Below, piece after piece: positions 37,027-46,192 of a stretch of 64,000 nucleotides of DNA. This stretch comes from Rubrivivax sp. (GTDB taxonomy: Bacteria > Pseudomonadota > Gammaproteobacteria > Burkholderiales > Burkholderiaceae_C): NCBI GenBank assembly GCA_022842595.1, contig JALHPF010000003.1, positions 167,747-231,746 of the forward strand, written 5' to 3'. The position numbers were made by a program, and so were the translations under genes. The notes beneath the pieces are model-generated. The model was given only the letters and a program-made list of their open reading frames with translations, did not search any database and was not told where the DNA came from. Each line of letters starts with the position of its first letter. The first letter of the stretch is position 1.

Positions 37027-38048
37027 CCGCCAGCGCCGCCAGCGCCGCCGGCGCCCCCGGCGCCGGGAAGCCCTCGAGCGCCGGCACCGGCACCGGCCGG
37101 TTCTCGCCACGCGCCCGCTTCAGCCAGTGGCTGCAGGCGCGCCTGCCCGTCAGCGACACGCAACTGCTGACCCAGCGCAATGTCTACATCCTGCCCACGC
37201 GGGCCGGCCTGGCCTTTGCGCTGACGCTGGTGGTGATGCTGCTGGCCGCCATCAACTACCAGCTGAACTTGGGCTTCGCGCTCACTTTCCTGCTGGCCGG
37301 TGCGGGCATCGTGTCGATGCACATGACGCACAACACCCTGCGCGGGCTGACGCTGCACCTGCGCCCGCCACGGCCGGTGTTCGCCGGCGAGGCGGCGGCG
37401 CTGGAGGTGGTGCTCACCAACCCCGGCGGCACGCGCCATGCGCTGGGCCTGCGCCTGCACAACACCGCCGAGAGCACGGCCGTGTGGTGCGACGTGCCGG
37501 CCCAGGGCCAGCAGCTGGCGCACCTGAGCATCCTGCCGGCGCACCGCGGCTGGCACGCGGTGCCCACGCTGGTGATCGAATCGGTGTTCCCGTTCGGCCT
37601 GTTCAGGGCCTGGTCGGTGTGGCGGCCCGAATCGCGCGTGCTCGCCTGGCCCACCCCCGAAACGCCGCCGCCGCCGCTGCCCGCCACCGCCGGCAGCCGC
37701 GGCGACGAACAGGCCGCTCGCCGCGGCGAGGGCGGCGAACTCGACGGCGTGCGCCCGTGGCGGCGTGGCGACACGATGCGCCAGGTGGTGTGGAAGAAGG
37801 TGGCCCGCAGCGGCGAACTCGTCAGCCGCGAGACCAGCCATGCGGCGGCGCGGGAGCTCTGGCTGCGCTGGGGCGACACGCAGGTAGGCGGCACCGAAGC
37901 GCGGCTGTCGCGGCTGGCGGCCTGGGTGCTGGCCGCCGAACGCGAAGGCCTGGCGAGCGGTCTGAACCTGCCCGGCCACGAACTGCCGCCGGGCCTGGGC
38001 GATGCCCATCGCCGCGCTGCGCTCGACCTGCTGGGGCAATGGCAATGA
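37023..38048 (+). CDS. DUF58 domain membrane protein
   Basis: The 341-residue product starts at a GTG that overlaps the moxR stop (GTGA). After a low-complexity start come two helices (RAGLAFALTLVVMLLAAINY and LGFALTFLLAGAGIVSM), a periplasm-like beta region and the DUF58 core LDGVRPWRRGDTMRQVVWKK. DUF58 proteins are distant von Willebrand-type domains and partner MoxR ATPases; the biochemical role is unknown. Confidence 0.88.
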
Positions 38049-40105
38049 ACACCGCCACGCTCGGCCAGCGCTGGCGCGACAGCCTGGTGCCGCGGCGCCT
38101 GCCCCAGCACCTGCCCCGCGAAGCGCGCGACACGCTGTTCCACATCGCGGTCATCGCCTGGGCGATCCTGCCGCACCTGCTGCATCTGCCGCTGTGGTGC
38201 AGCGTGATGGCCGGTGCCGTGCTGCTGTGGCGGGCACGCCTGGCCTGGACCGGTGCCAGCCTGCCCAGCCGCTGGCTCGTCAGCGCCCTGCTGGCGGTGG
38301 CCACGGGGCTGACGCTGTGGGGTGAACGGGCCCTGCTCGGCAAGGAGGCCGGCGTCACCATGCTGGTGGTGCTGCTCACGCTGAAGACGCTGGAACTGCG
38401 CGCCCGACGCGACGCACTGGTGGTCTTCTTCCTCGGCTTCTTCCTCGTGCTCACGCACTTCCTCTATTCGCAGTCGCTGGGCACCGGGCTGTGGATGCTG
38501 GTGGCGGTGTGGGGCCTGCTCACGGCCCTGGTGCTCGCGCACATGCCGGTGGGCAAGCCGCCGCTGAAGGCCGCGGGCGCGGTCGCGGCGAAGGCGGCTT
38601 TGCTGGGCGTGCCGCTGATGGCCGTGCTGTTCGTGCTGTTCCCGCGCATCGGCCCGCTGTGGGGTCTGCCGCAGGACGCGGTGGGGCGTACCGGCCTGTC
38701 GGGCAGCCTGCGCATGGGCGGCGTGGCCGAGATCGCCAACGACGACAGCATCGCGATGCGCGTGCGCTTCTTCGGCACGCCGCCGGCGCCGCAGCAGATG
38801 TATTTCCGCGGGCCCGTGCTGTCCACCTTCGACGGCCGCGAATGGACCCGGCTGCAACCCACCTTTCCGGCAGCACTGCGGCCGCGTGCCGACGTTCAGC
38901 TGATCGGCGCACCGCTGCGCTACGAAATGACGATCGAGCCCAGCCGGCTGCCGCTGCTGCCGCTGCTGGAACTGACGCCCGACCGCCCCGATGCCGCCCC
39001 GCAGGTGCCCGGCTGGATGCTGACACTGCGCCCCGACGTGCAGTGGCAGGTGGACCGCCCCATCAGCGACCGCCTGCGCGTGACGGCCAGTGCCTGGCTG
39101 CAGCACCGCCACGGCCCGCGCGAAGACATCGTCGGCCTGCGCGACCTGGTCGAACTGCCACCCGGCTTCAACCCACGCACGCTGCAATGGGCAGCCGACC
39201 TGCGCGCCCGCCCCGACCTGGCCGACGCCGACCCGCGCCGGCTGGCGCGGGCTGTGCTGCAGCACATCGGCAGCGGCGGTTTCACCTACACGCTGGAACC
39301 GGGCACCTACGGCCGCGACGCCGTCGACGAATTCTGGTTCGACCGTCAACTGGGCTTCTGTGAGCACTTCGCGGCCTCGTTCGTCGTCGTCATGCGCGCC
39401 ATGGACGTGCCCGCACGCATCGTCACTGGCTACCAGGGCACCGACCCGAAACCGCAGGACGGCTACTGGATCGTGCGCCAGAGCAATGCCCATGCCTGGG
39501 CCGAATACTGGCAGCCAGGTGAAGGCTGGGTGCGCGTGGACCCTACCGCCGCCGTGGCACCCGACCGCGTGCAGGTGGGCCGCAGCCTGCAGCCGGCGCC
39601 AGGGCTGATGGCTGGCGCCATGCAGAGCTTCAACCCCGAACTGGCCGCGCAACTGCGCGCGCAGTGGGAAGCCGTCAACAACCGCTGGAACCAGTGGGTG
39701 CTGAGCTATTCGCGGCAGCAGCAGTTCAACCTGCTGGAAAAGCTGGGCGTGCAGCGGCCGAGCTGGCAGGACCTGGCGACCACGCTGATCGGCCTGCTCT
39801 GCACCGCCAGCCTGGCCGGCGCGGCCTGGGCCTGGTGGGACCGGCGCCGCCAGGACCCCTGGCAACGCCTGCAGCGCCGCGTGCAGGCCCGCCTGCAGGC
39901 ACTGGGCGTGGACGTGCAGGCGCACCACGCCCCGCGTGAACGTGCCGCGCGACTTCGCGCCAAGCTCGGCCCGGCCGGCGAGGCCGCGGCGGCGCAGCTG
40001 GAGCGGCTGGACGCCTTGCGCTACGGCGCACCCGCGACAGCGGCCTCGCGCTGGGCCGGCCACCGCAACTGGTGGCGGGAATTCCGCCAGCAGCTGCCCG
40101 GCTGA
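38045..40105 (+). CDS. tgpA: TgpA-type membrane transglutaminase-like protein
   Basis: The 686-residue protein has about six N-terminal helices (DUF3488 region), a periplasmic transglutaminase domain with the triad Cys439 (GFCEHFAAS), His483 (NAHAWAEYW) and Asp499 (VDPTAAV), another helix near 580 (LIGLLCTASLAGAAWAWW) and a cytoplasmic DUF4129-like tail. TgpA is essential in Pseudomonas aeruginosa, but the substrate is unknown. The ATG overlaps the DUF58 stop. Confidence 0.9.
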   Translation: MNTATLGQRWRDSLVPRRLPQHLPREARDTLFHIAVIAWAILPHLLHLPLWCSVMAGAVLLWRARLAWTGASLPSRWLVSALLAVATGLTLWGERALLGKEAGVTMLVVLLTLKTLELRARRDALVVFFLGFFLVLTHFLYSQSLGTGLWMLVAVWGLLTALVLAHMPVGKPPLKAAGAVAAKAALLGVPLMAVLFVLFPRIGPLWGLPQDAVGRTGLSGSLRMGGVAEIANDDSIAMRVRFFGTPPAPQQMYFRGPVLSTFDGREWTRLQPTFPAALRPRADVQLIGAPLRYEMTIEPSRLPLLPLLELTPDRPDAAPQVPGWMLTLRPDVQWQVDRPISDRLRVTASAWLQHRHGPREDIVGLRDLVELPPGFNPRTLQWAADLRARPDLADADPRRLARAVLQHIGSGGFTYTLEPGTYGRDAVDEFWFDRQLGFCEHFAASFVVVMRAMDVPARIVTGYQGTDPKPQDGYWIVRQSNAHAWAEYWQPGEGWVRVDPTAAVAPDRVQVGRSLQPAPGLMAGAMQSFNPELAAQLRAQWEAVNNRWNQWVLSYSRQQQFNLLEKLGVQRPSWQDLATTLIGLLCTASLAGAAWAWWDRRRQDPWQRLQRRVQARLQALGVDVQAHHAPRERAARLRAKLGPAGEAAAAQLERLDALRYGAPATAASRWAGHRNWWREFRQQLPG

Positions 40106-40291
40106 GCCAGCACCGGGTATGGCGGCATCGCCGGCATCGCCGGCGTGCACGATTTGGCGATCACACACCGCCTGGCGGCAGAACCGCTGCAGCCAGCGCG
40201 GCCTGGCTCCAGAACCGGGCGACGGTGTCGAAAACCAGTGCAGGCCCCCCGCCGGGGGAACTGGTCCCTCCGACGTCTTCATCACGCCTAC

Positions 40292-41170
40292 ATGAGCCCC
40301 CCCGTCCGCGTTGCCCTGCTTGGCTTCACGCCTTTCGAGCGTGAGCACATCGAGCCGGCGCTACGCGCGCCGCGCCGCCGCAAGCCGCTGTACCAGCCTC
40401 GCGACGACAACCTGCAGGGCTGCAACCTCGCGGTCGTCGACGCCGATCACGAAGCCGCCATCGTCCAGGTGCTGCACCACCAGCGATTGGCCAGCACGGT
40501 GATGGTGGGCAGAGCCCGCCACCCGGGTGCCGGGGCGCAGCTGCCCCGCCCCATTCACCTGCCCGACCTGCTGCAGGCGCTCGACGAGCTGGTGGGCCGC
40601 TCGCCGGCGATGTCGGGCGAGGTGCAGCGCGTGCAGGACATGCTGGCCAGCCTGCTGGCCCGGCCCGCTGAAAACGCCGTCAGGACCGCCGCTGCGACCC
40701 CTGGCACGCCCGTCATCGCCGGGCCCGCCGCCAGCCAGCGGCCACGCCGCGGCACGGCCTTGCTCGTCGACGGTCGCGTCGACAACCTGCAGTACCTGGC
40801 GCATGAGCTCGCCCCGCTGGGGCTGGAAGTGCTGCGCGTTGCCGGCGGCAGCGAAGCACTGGAACGGCTGCAGCAGGAAGTCTTCGAGTTCGTCTTCCTC
40901 GTCACCGGCGACAGCGGCATCGACGCGGTCGACGGCATGGACGGCTTCCACACCTGCCGCTTGCTGCAACGCATGCCCCCGGCCCAGCCCGTGGCCCCCC
41001 CGCCCACCCTGGTGCTGATGCTGGACGGCGACACGGGCGTCAACCGCCTGCGTGCCGAACGCGCCGGCGCCGACGCCTGGCTGGCGCCGCCCTGGTCTTC
41101 CGAGGCGCTGCTGAAGATCGTCGACGAACGTGACCGCTGGGTGCGGCAGAACGGCAAGCGCGCCGGATGA
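40292..41170 (+). CDS. Degenerate two-component receiver-domain protein
   Basis: The 292-residue protein ends in a CheY-like domain (residues ~155-280): ALLVDGRVDNLQYLAHEL, VFLVTGDSG, DGMDGFHTCRLLQ and AGADAWLAPPW. The acidic pair is reduced (VDG), the phospho-acceptor Asp is a Thr (LVT) and the usual Lys-Pro is Pro-Pro, so phosphorylation is not expected. The first half is a shorter, unclear alpha-beta segment that may be another degenerate receiver. It probably acts by protein contact or has lost signalling. It lies 186 bases after tgpA. Confidence 0.7.
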   Translation: MSPPVRVALLGFTPFEREHIEPALRAPRRRKPLYQPRDDNLQGCNLAVVDADHEAAIVQVLHHQRLASTVMVGRARHPGAGAQLPRPIHLPDLLQALDELVGRSPAMSGEVQRVQDMLASLLARPAENAVRTAAATPGTPVIAGPAASQRPRRGTALLVDGRVDNLQYLAHELAPLGLEVLRVAGGSEALERLQQEVFEFVFLVTGDSGIDAVDGMDGFHTCRLLQRMPPAQPVAPPPTLVLMLDGDTGVNRLRAERAGADAWLAPPWSSEALLKIVDERDRWVRQNGKRAG

Positions 41171-41188
41171 GGGCCATGGGCACACGCC

Positions 41189-41194
41189 GATAAT
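41189..41194 (+). promoter_or_regulatory. -10 element GATAAT, leaderless-type
   Basis: GATAAT ends six bases before the mltB ATG at 41201, with no room for a ribosome site. Confidence 0.5.
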
Positions 41195-41200
41195 CGGCGG

Positions 41201-42256
41201 ATGCCCTTGAACACCCTGCGCCGCCGCTTGCTGCTGGGCGCCGTGGCGGCCCTGCCCGCCGCCGCGCTGGCAGCGCCCGCCAGAACCCGCCGGCGCAACG
41301 CGGCCCCTGAAAACGCCCGTTATGCGGACCACCCCGAAGCGATGGCCTTCGCCGACGCCGTGGCCGCCGCGCATGGACTGGACGCTGCGCGGCTGCGCCA
41401 GCAGCTGGGCCAGGCCCAGCGCATCGAGACCGTGCGCCGGCTGGTCATGCCGCCGCCGGCCGGGGTGGCCAAGAACTGGGCGGCCTACCGCAGCCGCTTC
41501 GTCGAGATCCCGCGTGTGCAGGCCGGCCTGGCCTTCTGGCGCGCCCACGAGGCGTGGCTGCAGCGGGCCGAGGAACGCTGGGGCGTGCCGCCCGAGATCG
41601 TGGTGGGCATCGTCGGCGTCGAGACCTACTACGGCCGCGTCATGGGCAACTACCGCGTGGTCGACGCGCTGGCCACGCTGGCCTTCGACTTCCCGCCCGG
41701 CCGCCGCGACCGCAGCGCCTTCTTCCGCAGCGAGCTGGAAGAACTCTTCGTGCTGGCAGATCGCGAAGGCAGCGACCCGCTGGCGGTGAAGGGCTCCTAT
41801 GCCGGCGCCATGGGGCTGCCGCAGTTCATGCCCAGCAGCGTCAACCGCTACGCCGTCGACTTCGACGGCGACGGCCACATCGACCTGCACGGCAACGGCG
41901 CCGACGTGGTGGGCAGCGTGGCCCACTACCTGGCCGCCTTCGGTTGGCAGCGCGACATGCCCACCCACTACGGCGTCGCCGTGCCGGTGGACAGCCGGGA
42001 CCGCGCTGCCCTGCTGGCGCCCGACATCCTGCCCAGCTTCACCGCCGCACAATTCGCCGAACGCGGCGCGCGGCTGGACACTGCCGGCCAGACCCACGAC
42101 GGGCCGCTGGCCCTGGTCGAACTGCAGAACGGCGATCTCGCACCCAGCTACGTGGCCGGCACGCAGAATTTCTACACCGTGACCCGCTACAACTGGAGCA
42201 GCTACTACGCGATGGCGGTCATCGACCTGGGCGCGGCGCTCAAGCGCGGGCTGTAG
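41201..42256 (+). CDS. mltB: Lytic murein transglycosylase B
   Basis: MltB cleaves the MurNAc-GlcNAc bond of peptidoglycan to give anhydro-muropeptides. The 351-residue protein has a signal peptide (RRRLLLGAVAALPAAALAAP) with no lipobox, Glu141 in VGVETYYGR as the catalytic acid, and AGAMGLPQFMPSSVNRYAVD plus the DFDGDGHIDL calcium-type loop. Without the lipobox it is likely soluble in the periplasm. Confidence 0.92.
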   Translation: MPLNTLRRRLLLGAVAALPAAALAAPARTRRRNAAPENARYADHPEAMAFADAVAAAHGLDAARLRQQLGQAQRIETVRRLVMPPPAGVAKNWAAYRSRFVEIPRVQAGLAFWRAHEAWLQRAEERWGVPPEIVVGIVGVETYYGRVMGNYRVVDALATLAFDFPPGRRDRSAFFRSELEELFVLADREGSDPLAVKGSYAGAMGLPQFMPSSVNRYAVDFDGDGHIDLHGNGADVVGSVAHYLAAFGWQRDMPTHYGVAVPVDSRDRAALLAPDILPSFTAAQFAERGARLDTAGQTHDGPLALVELQNGDLAPSYVAGTQNFYTVTRYNWSSYYAMAVIDLGAALKRGL

Positions 42257-42297
42257 ATCGTGGGCGCTGGAAAGCCCCGCGGCGCCCGGCGCGGTGC

Positions 42298-42303
42298 TAT
42301 GGT
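42298..42303 (+). promoter_or_regulatory. -10 element TATGGT, leaderless-type
   Basis: TATGGT ends six bases before the ATG at 42310 of the protease gene. Confidence 0.4.
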
Positions 42304-42309
42304 CGAACG

Positions 42310-43116
42310 ATGATCGACACCCTGCTGCTCGCTGCCGCGCGCATTTCCACCTTCGAACTCGACCGTGGCCTCACCAACGCCAGCGGCTTCTTTTTCGAAC
42401 GCGACGACAAGCTCTTCCTGGTGACGAGCCGGCATGTGCTGATCGACGAACCCAGCGCGCACCACCCGAACCGGATCGAGATCGAACTGCACACCGACGC
42501 GGCGAACCTGGGCCGGTCCACCGGGTTCTCGGTGATGCTGTTCCAGGACGGCCGTGCCCTGTGGCGCCAGGCGCGTGACGCCGGCGGCGAAGTCGACGTG
42601 GCCGTGATCGAGATCGACCGCAGCGCCTTGCCAGCCAACACCCTGCTGCACGCCTTCACGCCGGCCCACCTGCCGGCCGGCGGCGGCCAGGCAGCGCCGG
42701 CCGGCACCATCGAAGTCGGCAGCCGGCTGCTGGTGGTGGGTTTTCCGCTGGGCTTCCACGACACCCTGCACCACCTGCCGGTGGTGCGCCAGGCCGTGCT
42801 GGCCACCGGCTGGGGCCTGCGGTTCCAGGGTGAGGGCTACTTCCTCACCGACGCCCGCACGCACCGCGGCACCAGCGGCGCGCCGGTCGTGATGCGCCAG
42901 GCCGGGGCCGGCGCCAGCCCGCTGCCCTGGCAACTGCTGGGCGTGCATTCGGGCCGGCTCGACATGAGCACGCGCGACAAGGTGCTGGACGAGTCGTTGG
43001 GGCTGAACGTGGCCTGGTATGCGGACATCCTGCTCACGCTGACCGCGCCTGAAACGGCTGCACAAGCCTTGCCGCCGCCTGCCATCGCCCCGCCCTCCCC
43101 GCCCTTGAGCACCTGA
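42310..43116 (+). CDS. Trypsin-like serine protease
   Basis: The 268-residue protein has a chymotrypsin-fold triad: His42 in VTSRHVLID, Asp96 in GEVDVAVIEID and Ser189 in HRGTSGAPV. There is no signal peptide, so it appears cytoplasmic, unlike DegP-type proteases, and it has no PDZ domain; the tail is proline-rich. Substrate is unknown. Similar short trypsin-like domains occur as effectors fused to other modules, but here it stands alone. Confidence 0.8.
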   Translation: MIDTLLLAAARISTFELDRGLTNASGFFFERDDKLFLVTSRHVLIDEPSAHHPNRIEIELHTDAANLGRSTGFSVMLFQDGRALWRQARDAGGEVDVAVIEIDRSALPANTLLHAFTPAHLPAGGGQAAPAGTIEVGSRLLVVGFPLGFHDTLHHLPVVRQAVLATGWGLRFQGEGYFLTDARTHRGTSGAPVVMRQAGAGASPLPWQLLGVHSGRLDMSTRDKVLDESLGLNVAWYADILLTLTAPETAAQALPPPAIAPPSPPLST

Positions 43117-43237
43117 GCAGGTGGCCCGTGAGGCGGCATGTTTTCCTACAGCCGGGTTCGGGCCCGTCCGGCCCTGCACGCGCTTCGCCGGCCCCACAGT
43201 GATGGCTCTTCGAACTTCATCGAGCAGGAGTCACATC

Positions 43238-43318
43238 ATGGGCAAATATCTTCTGGGCTGGTTGCTGGGCGTACCGGTCTTCGTGCTGGTGCTGCTGTAC
43301 TTCTTCTTCGGCGGCTGA
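43238..43318 (+). CDS. 26-residue membrane peptide
   Basis: An ATG at 43238 with AGGAG eight bases upstream opens 26 codons: a basic start (MGKYLLGWLLG) and a hydrophobic helix ending in FFFGG. The clear ribosome site, the helix and the 3' neighbour at six bases favour a real gene. I recall similar short peptides in related bacteria but cannot name a family. Confidence 0.6.
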   Translation: MGKYLLGWLLGVPVFVLVLLYFFFGG

Positions 43319-43323
43319 GGGCC

Positions 43324-44802
43324 GTGGCGGGCAGGTCGTCCACTGCCCCGTCAAGGGTGACCGAGCTGCGGCGTTGGCTCTGGCTGCCCGTGGTCACGTC
43401 GATGGCCTCGTGCAGCTTCCTGCCTCGCCAGGCAACCGAAGTGCAAAGCCTGCCGGCTGCCCAAACGGCTCAACAGCTGACCGTGAAAGACCGCGCCGGC
43501 GCGGTATCGCCGCAAGCCGAGCGCCAGGCTCTGGCACAGGTACGAGGCGAAGGCCGAGCTGCGCTGGTGCAACACCACCTGGGCGTGCTGGCGGCTGAAG
43601 CGGCCGCGGCAGATGGCAGCGGCAGCGGCAGCGGCGGCCTGTACCGCGGCAACACCGCCAGGCTGCTGGTCGACGGGCCGGCCACCTTCCAGGCCATGAA
43701 GGAAGCCGTGGCAGCGGCGCGGCATCGCGTGCTGGTCGAGTTCTACATCGTCGAGGACGACGGAGTCGCGGCGGAAATGGCCGAACTCCTGCGACGCAAG
43801 GCCGCCGAAGGCGTGGCCGTGGCCTTGCTCTACGACAGCATCGGCTCGCTGGGCACCGACGCCGCCTTCTTCGAGGGCCTGCGCCAGGCCGGTGTCGCCG
43901 TGTGCGAGTTCAACCCCGTGAACCCGATCAGCCGGCCTGGCAGCTGGGGCCTGGTGCAGCGCAACCACCGCAAGATGGTGGCGGTGGACAGCGACGTGGC
44001 CTTCACTGGCGGCATCAACCTCAGCCAGGTCTACGACCGTGGTTCGGGCCTGCGCTGGGGCGGCAGCAGTGGCAGCCGCAAAGCCGGGGCGGCAGCGGCC
44101 GGCGAACGCGGCTGGCGCGACACACAGGTGGAACTGCGCGGCCCGGTCGTCACCGGCATGACCACGCTGTTCCGCGAGACCTGGATGCAGCAGGCCTGCA
44201 AAGGCACCCTGCCGCCAGCGCCGCCACCAACACCCGGCGCTGCCGCACCCGGGCAGCGTGTGGTGCAACTGGTGGCGTCAGACCCAAGCACCGGCGTCAA
44301 TCCCACCTACACCCGCTTGCTGCGCGCCGTGGCCGCAGCGCAGCGCAGCGTCTACCTGACGATGGCCTACTTCGCGCCCGGGCCCGAGATGGTGCAGGCC
44401 CTGGCCGATGCAGCGCTGCGCGGCGTCGACGTGCAGCTGGTGCTGCCCGGCCGCAGCGACGTGGCGCTGGTTCAACACGCCGCACGTTCGTACTACGCGC
44501 AGCTGCTGCAAGCCGGCGCGCAGATCCATGAAGTCGACCATGCCGTGATGCACGCCAAGACGGCGGTCGTCGATGGTGTGTTTTCCACCGTCGGTTCGAG
44601 CAATCTCGACTGGCGAAGCATCGTCGGCAACAACGAGATCGACGTCATCGTGCTCGGCGACGACTTCGGCAGCGAAATGGAAGCCCTGTTCAGGCAGGAC
44701 GTGGGCAGTGCCCGTGCCATTGACGCGCCCACCTGGCAGCGCCGCGGCCTCAGGCAGCGCTTGCTGGAAGGCCTGGGGCGCGCACTCGAGCCACTGCTGT
44801 GA
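43324..44802 (+). CDS. Phospholipase D-type cardiolipin synthase
   Basis: From GTG 43324 the 492-residue protein has a hydrophobic start with a weak lipobox (MASC, Cys30), then two HKD motifs: HRKMVAVDSDVAFTGG and HAKTAVVDGVFSTVGSSN, each with the catalytic His and Lys. It should transfer phosphatidyl groups between glycerophospholipids to make cardiolipin at the inner membrane. ClsA/B/C cannot be separated by eye. The start is uncertain because longer in-frame options reach back to 43138 across the small peptide gene. Confidence 0.85.
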   Translation: MAGRSSTAPSRVTELRRWLWLPVVTSMASCSFLPRQATEVQSLPAAQTAQQLTVKDRAGAVSPQAERQALAQVRGEGRAALVQHHLGVLAAEAAAADGSGSGSGGLYRGNTARLLVDGPATFQAMKEAVAAARHRVLVEFYIVEDDGVAAEMAELLRRKAAEGVAVALLYDSIGSLGTDAAFFEGLRQAGVAVCEFNPVNPISRPGSWGLVQRNHRKMVAVDSDVAFTGGINLSQVYDRGSGLRWGGSSGSRKAGAAAAGERGWRDTQVELRGPVVTGMTTLFRETWMQQACKGTLPPAPPPTPGAAAPGQRVVQLVASDPSTGVNPTYTRLLRAVAAAQRSVYLTMAYFAPGPEMVQALADAALRGVDVQLVLPGRSDVALVQHAARSYYAQLLQAGAQIHEVDHAVMHAKTAVVDGVFSTVGSSNLDWRSIVGNNEIDVIVLGDDFGSEMEALFRQDVGSARAIDAPTWQRRGLRQRLLEGLGRALEPLL

Positions 44803-44832
44803 ATTCACACCCCTGCCACCGGAGACCCACCC

Positions 44833-45099
44833 ATGAATAAGCCACCGCCGAACCCAGCCCCCTTGCCCCACGAACGCGATGAAACCACCAGCCCCGACCC
44901 GGCGCCGCTGGACCCGGTGATCGTGCAGGCGAAGAAGGACCTCGATGCCGGCCTCGTCGACACCGATCTCCGCAACCCGCCAGGGGCCGACGCCGAGCGC
45001 CGGGCGCAGCTGCTGAACCAGACCGTGCCGGGCCCAGGCTCCAGCGCCAAGGCCGGGGCCGGCAGCCAGCCGGCCAAAACCGGAAAGCGCGGCGCTTGA
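44833..45099 (+). CDS. Conserved small acidic/proline-rich protein
   Basis: The 88-residue product begins with a Pro-rich segment and LPHERDETTSPDP, then DPVIVQAKKDLDAGLVDTDLR. The LPHERDE block followed by a VDTD block occurs in a family of short betaproteobacterial proteins of unknown function. GGAG precedes the ATG. It is probably disordered in solution. Confidence 0.65.
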   Translation: MNKPPPNPAPLPHERDETTSPDPAPLDPVIVQAKKDLDAGLVDTDLRNPPGADAERRAQLLNQTVPGPGSSAKAGAGSQPAKTGKRGA

Positions 45100-45248
45100 G
45101 GGCCGGGGCGCCGTCGGCGCCTGCTTCGAAGGCCACGGGACGCGTGGCGCTGCGCGAACGCCACGGCCTGGATCAACCCTCGTGAGAACCCTCTTGTCGA
45201 AGCGAGCCAGCCGCCCGACATTGCTCAGGTCGACCTGGGAGACCGCTC

Positions 45249-45638
45249 ATGCTCGAAGGTGCCTGCCACTGTGGCGCTGCCCGCTGGCGGCTCGATCAGA
45301 TGCCCGCATCCGCCACGGCATGCAACTGCACGGCATGCCGCCGCTACGGCGTCCTGTGGGCCTATGGCCATGAAGGCGAGGACATCCACCTCACGGGGCC
45401 GACAACGGCCTATGTGCGCGGTGGCTCGCTCAGCTTCAACTTCTGTCCGACCTGCGGCGGTGTCACGCACTGGCGTTCATTGCAGCCCGACGCTGAAGGT
45501 CGCCGCCGGGTGGCCGTGAACCTGCGCATGACGGAACCCGGGCCCGTTGCCCACCTGCCCATCGACCACTTCGACGGGCTCGACCGCTGGGAAGACCTGC
45601 CCGGCGATGGGCGTTGCGTCCGCGACATGTGGTTCTAG
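45249..45638 (+). CDS. GFA-family zinc protein
   Basis: The 129-residue protein has the zinc cysteines of the glutathione-dependent formaldehyde-activating fold: Cys6 and Cys8 in ACHCGAARW, then ACNCTACRR and FCPTCGG. The first member was named Gfa, but most relatives have no proven activity towards S-hydroxymethylglutathione. No glutathione-dependent dehydrogenase gene is adjacent. Confidence 0.85.
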   Translation: MLEGACHCGAARWRLDQMPASATACNCTACRRYGVLWAYGHEGEDIHLTGPTTAYVRGGSLSFNFCPTCGGVTHWRSLQPDAEGRRRVAVNLRMTEPGPVAHLPIDHFDGLDRWEDLPGDGRCVRDMWF

Positions 45639-45664
45639 CCAGGGCCCACCAGGAAGGAGACCCC

Positions 45665-46036
45665 ATGCAACTCGGTGTGTTTTCAGTCAGCCTGGCCGTG
45701 AAGGACATCGCAGCCTCACGTGCCTTCTACGAAAGACTCGGGTTCTCGGTGTTCGGCGGCAACCAGGCGCAGAACTGGCTGATCCTGAAAAACGGCGACA
45801 CCCTGATCGGGCTCTTTCAAGGCATGTTCGAAGGCAACCTGCTCACCTTCAACCCGGGCTGGGACAGCAACGCAAACAACCTGCCGAGCTTCGACGACAT
45901 TCGCGACATCCAGAAGACGCTGAAGGCCCGTGGCGTGCCGCTGGACACGCTGGCCGATGAGTCGTCCACCGGCCCGGCCAGCTTCACCCTGACCGACCCC
46001 GACGGCAACCAGCTGCTGTTCGACCAGCACCGCTGA
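45665..46036 (+). CDS. VOC/glyoxalase-fold protein
   Basis: The 123-residue protein has the vicinal-oxygen-chelate fold signature: LAVKDIAASRAFYERLGFSV at the start and FTLTDPDGNQLLFDQH at the end, with the metal-ligand positions typical of the family. Substrate is unknown. GGAG precedes the ATG at 45665, 26 bases after the GFA gene. Confidence 0.87.
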   Translation: MQLGVFSVSLAVKDIAASRAFYERLGFSVFGGNQAQNWLILKNGDTLIGLFQGMFEGNLLTFNPGWDSNANNLPSFDDIRDIQKTLKARGVPLDTLADESSTGPASFTLTDPDGNQLLFDQHR

Positions 46037-46192
46037 ATCCCGACGGCGCAGCCAGGCCCGGCGCCATCCTGGAACGACGGCTGTGATGGCCAGCAAGTCG
46101 AATGGCGGGGCCATGCCGGCCAGACCGCACCCTGGCCCCTTGCCGCTGCTAGAGTGGCCCGCAGGCCCAATCACGGGATCAGGATCCGCCCC

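Noticed and set aside
40106..40291. Riboswitch or structured leader before the degenerate regulator
   Set aside because: G- and C-rich runs can pair, but no known riboswitch core could be recognised.
37256..40348. 1030-codon minus-strand frame
   Set aside because: It mirrors the DUF58 and tgpA genes, which have clear motifs; codon composition is typical of antisense.
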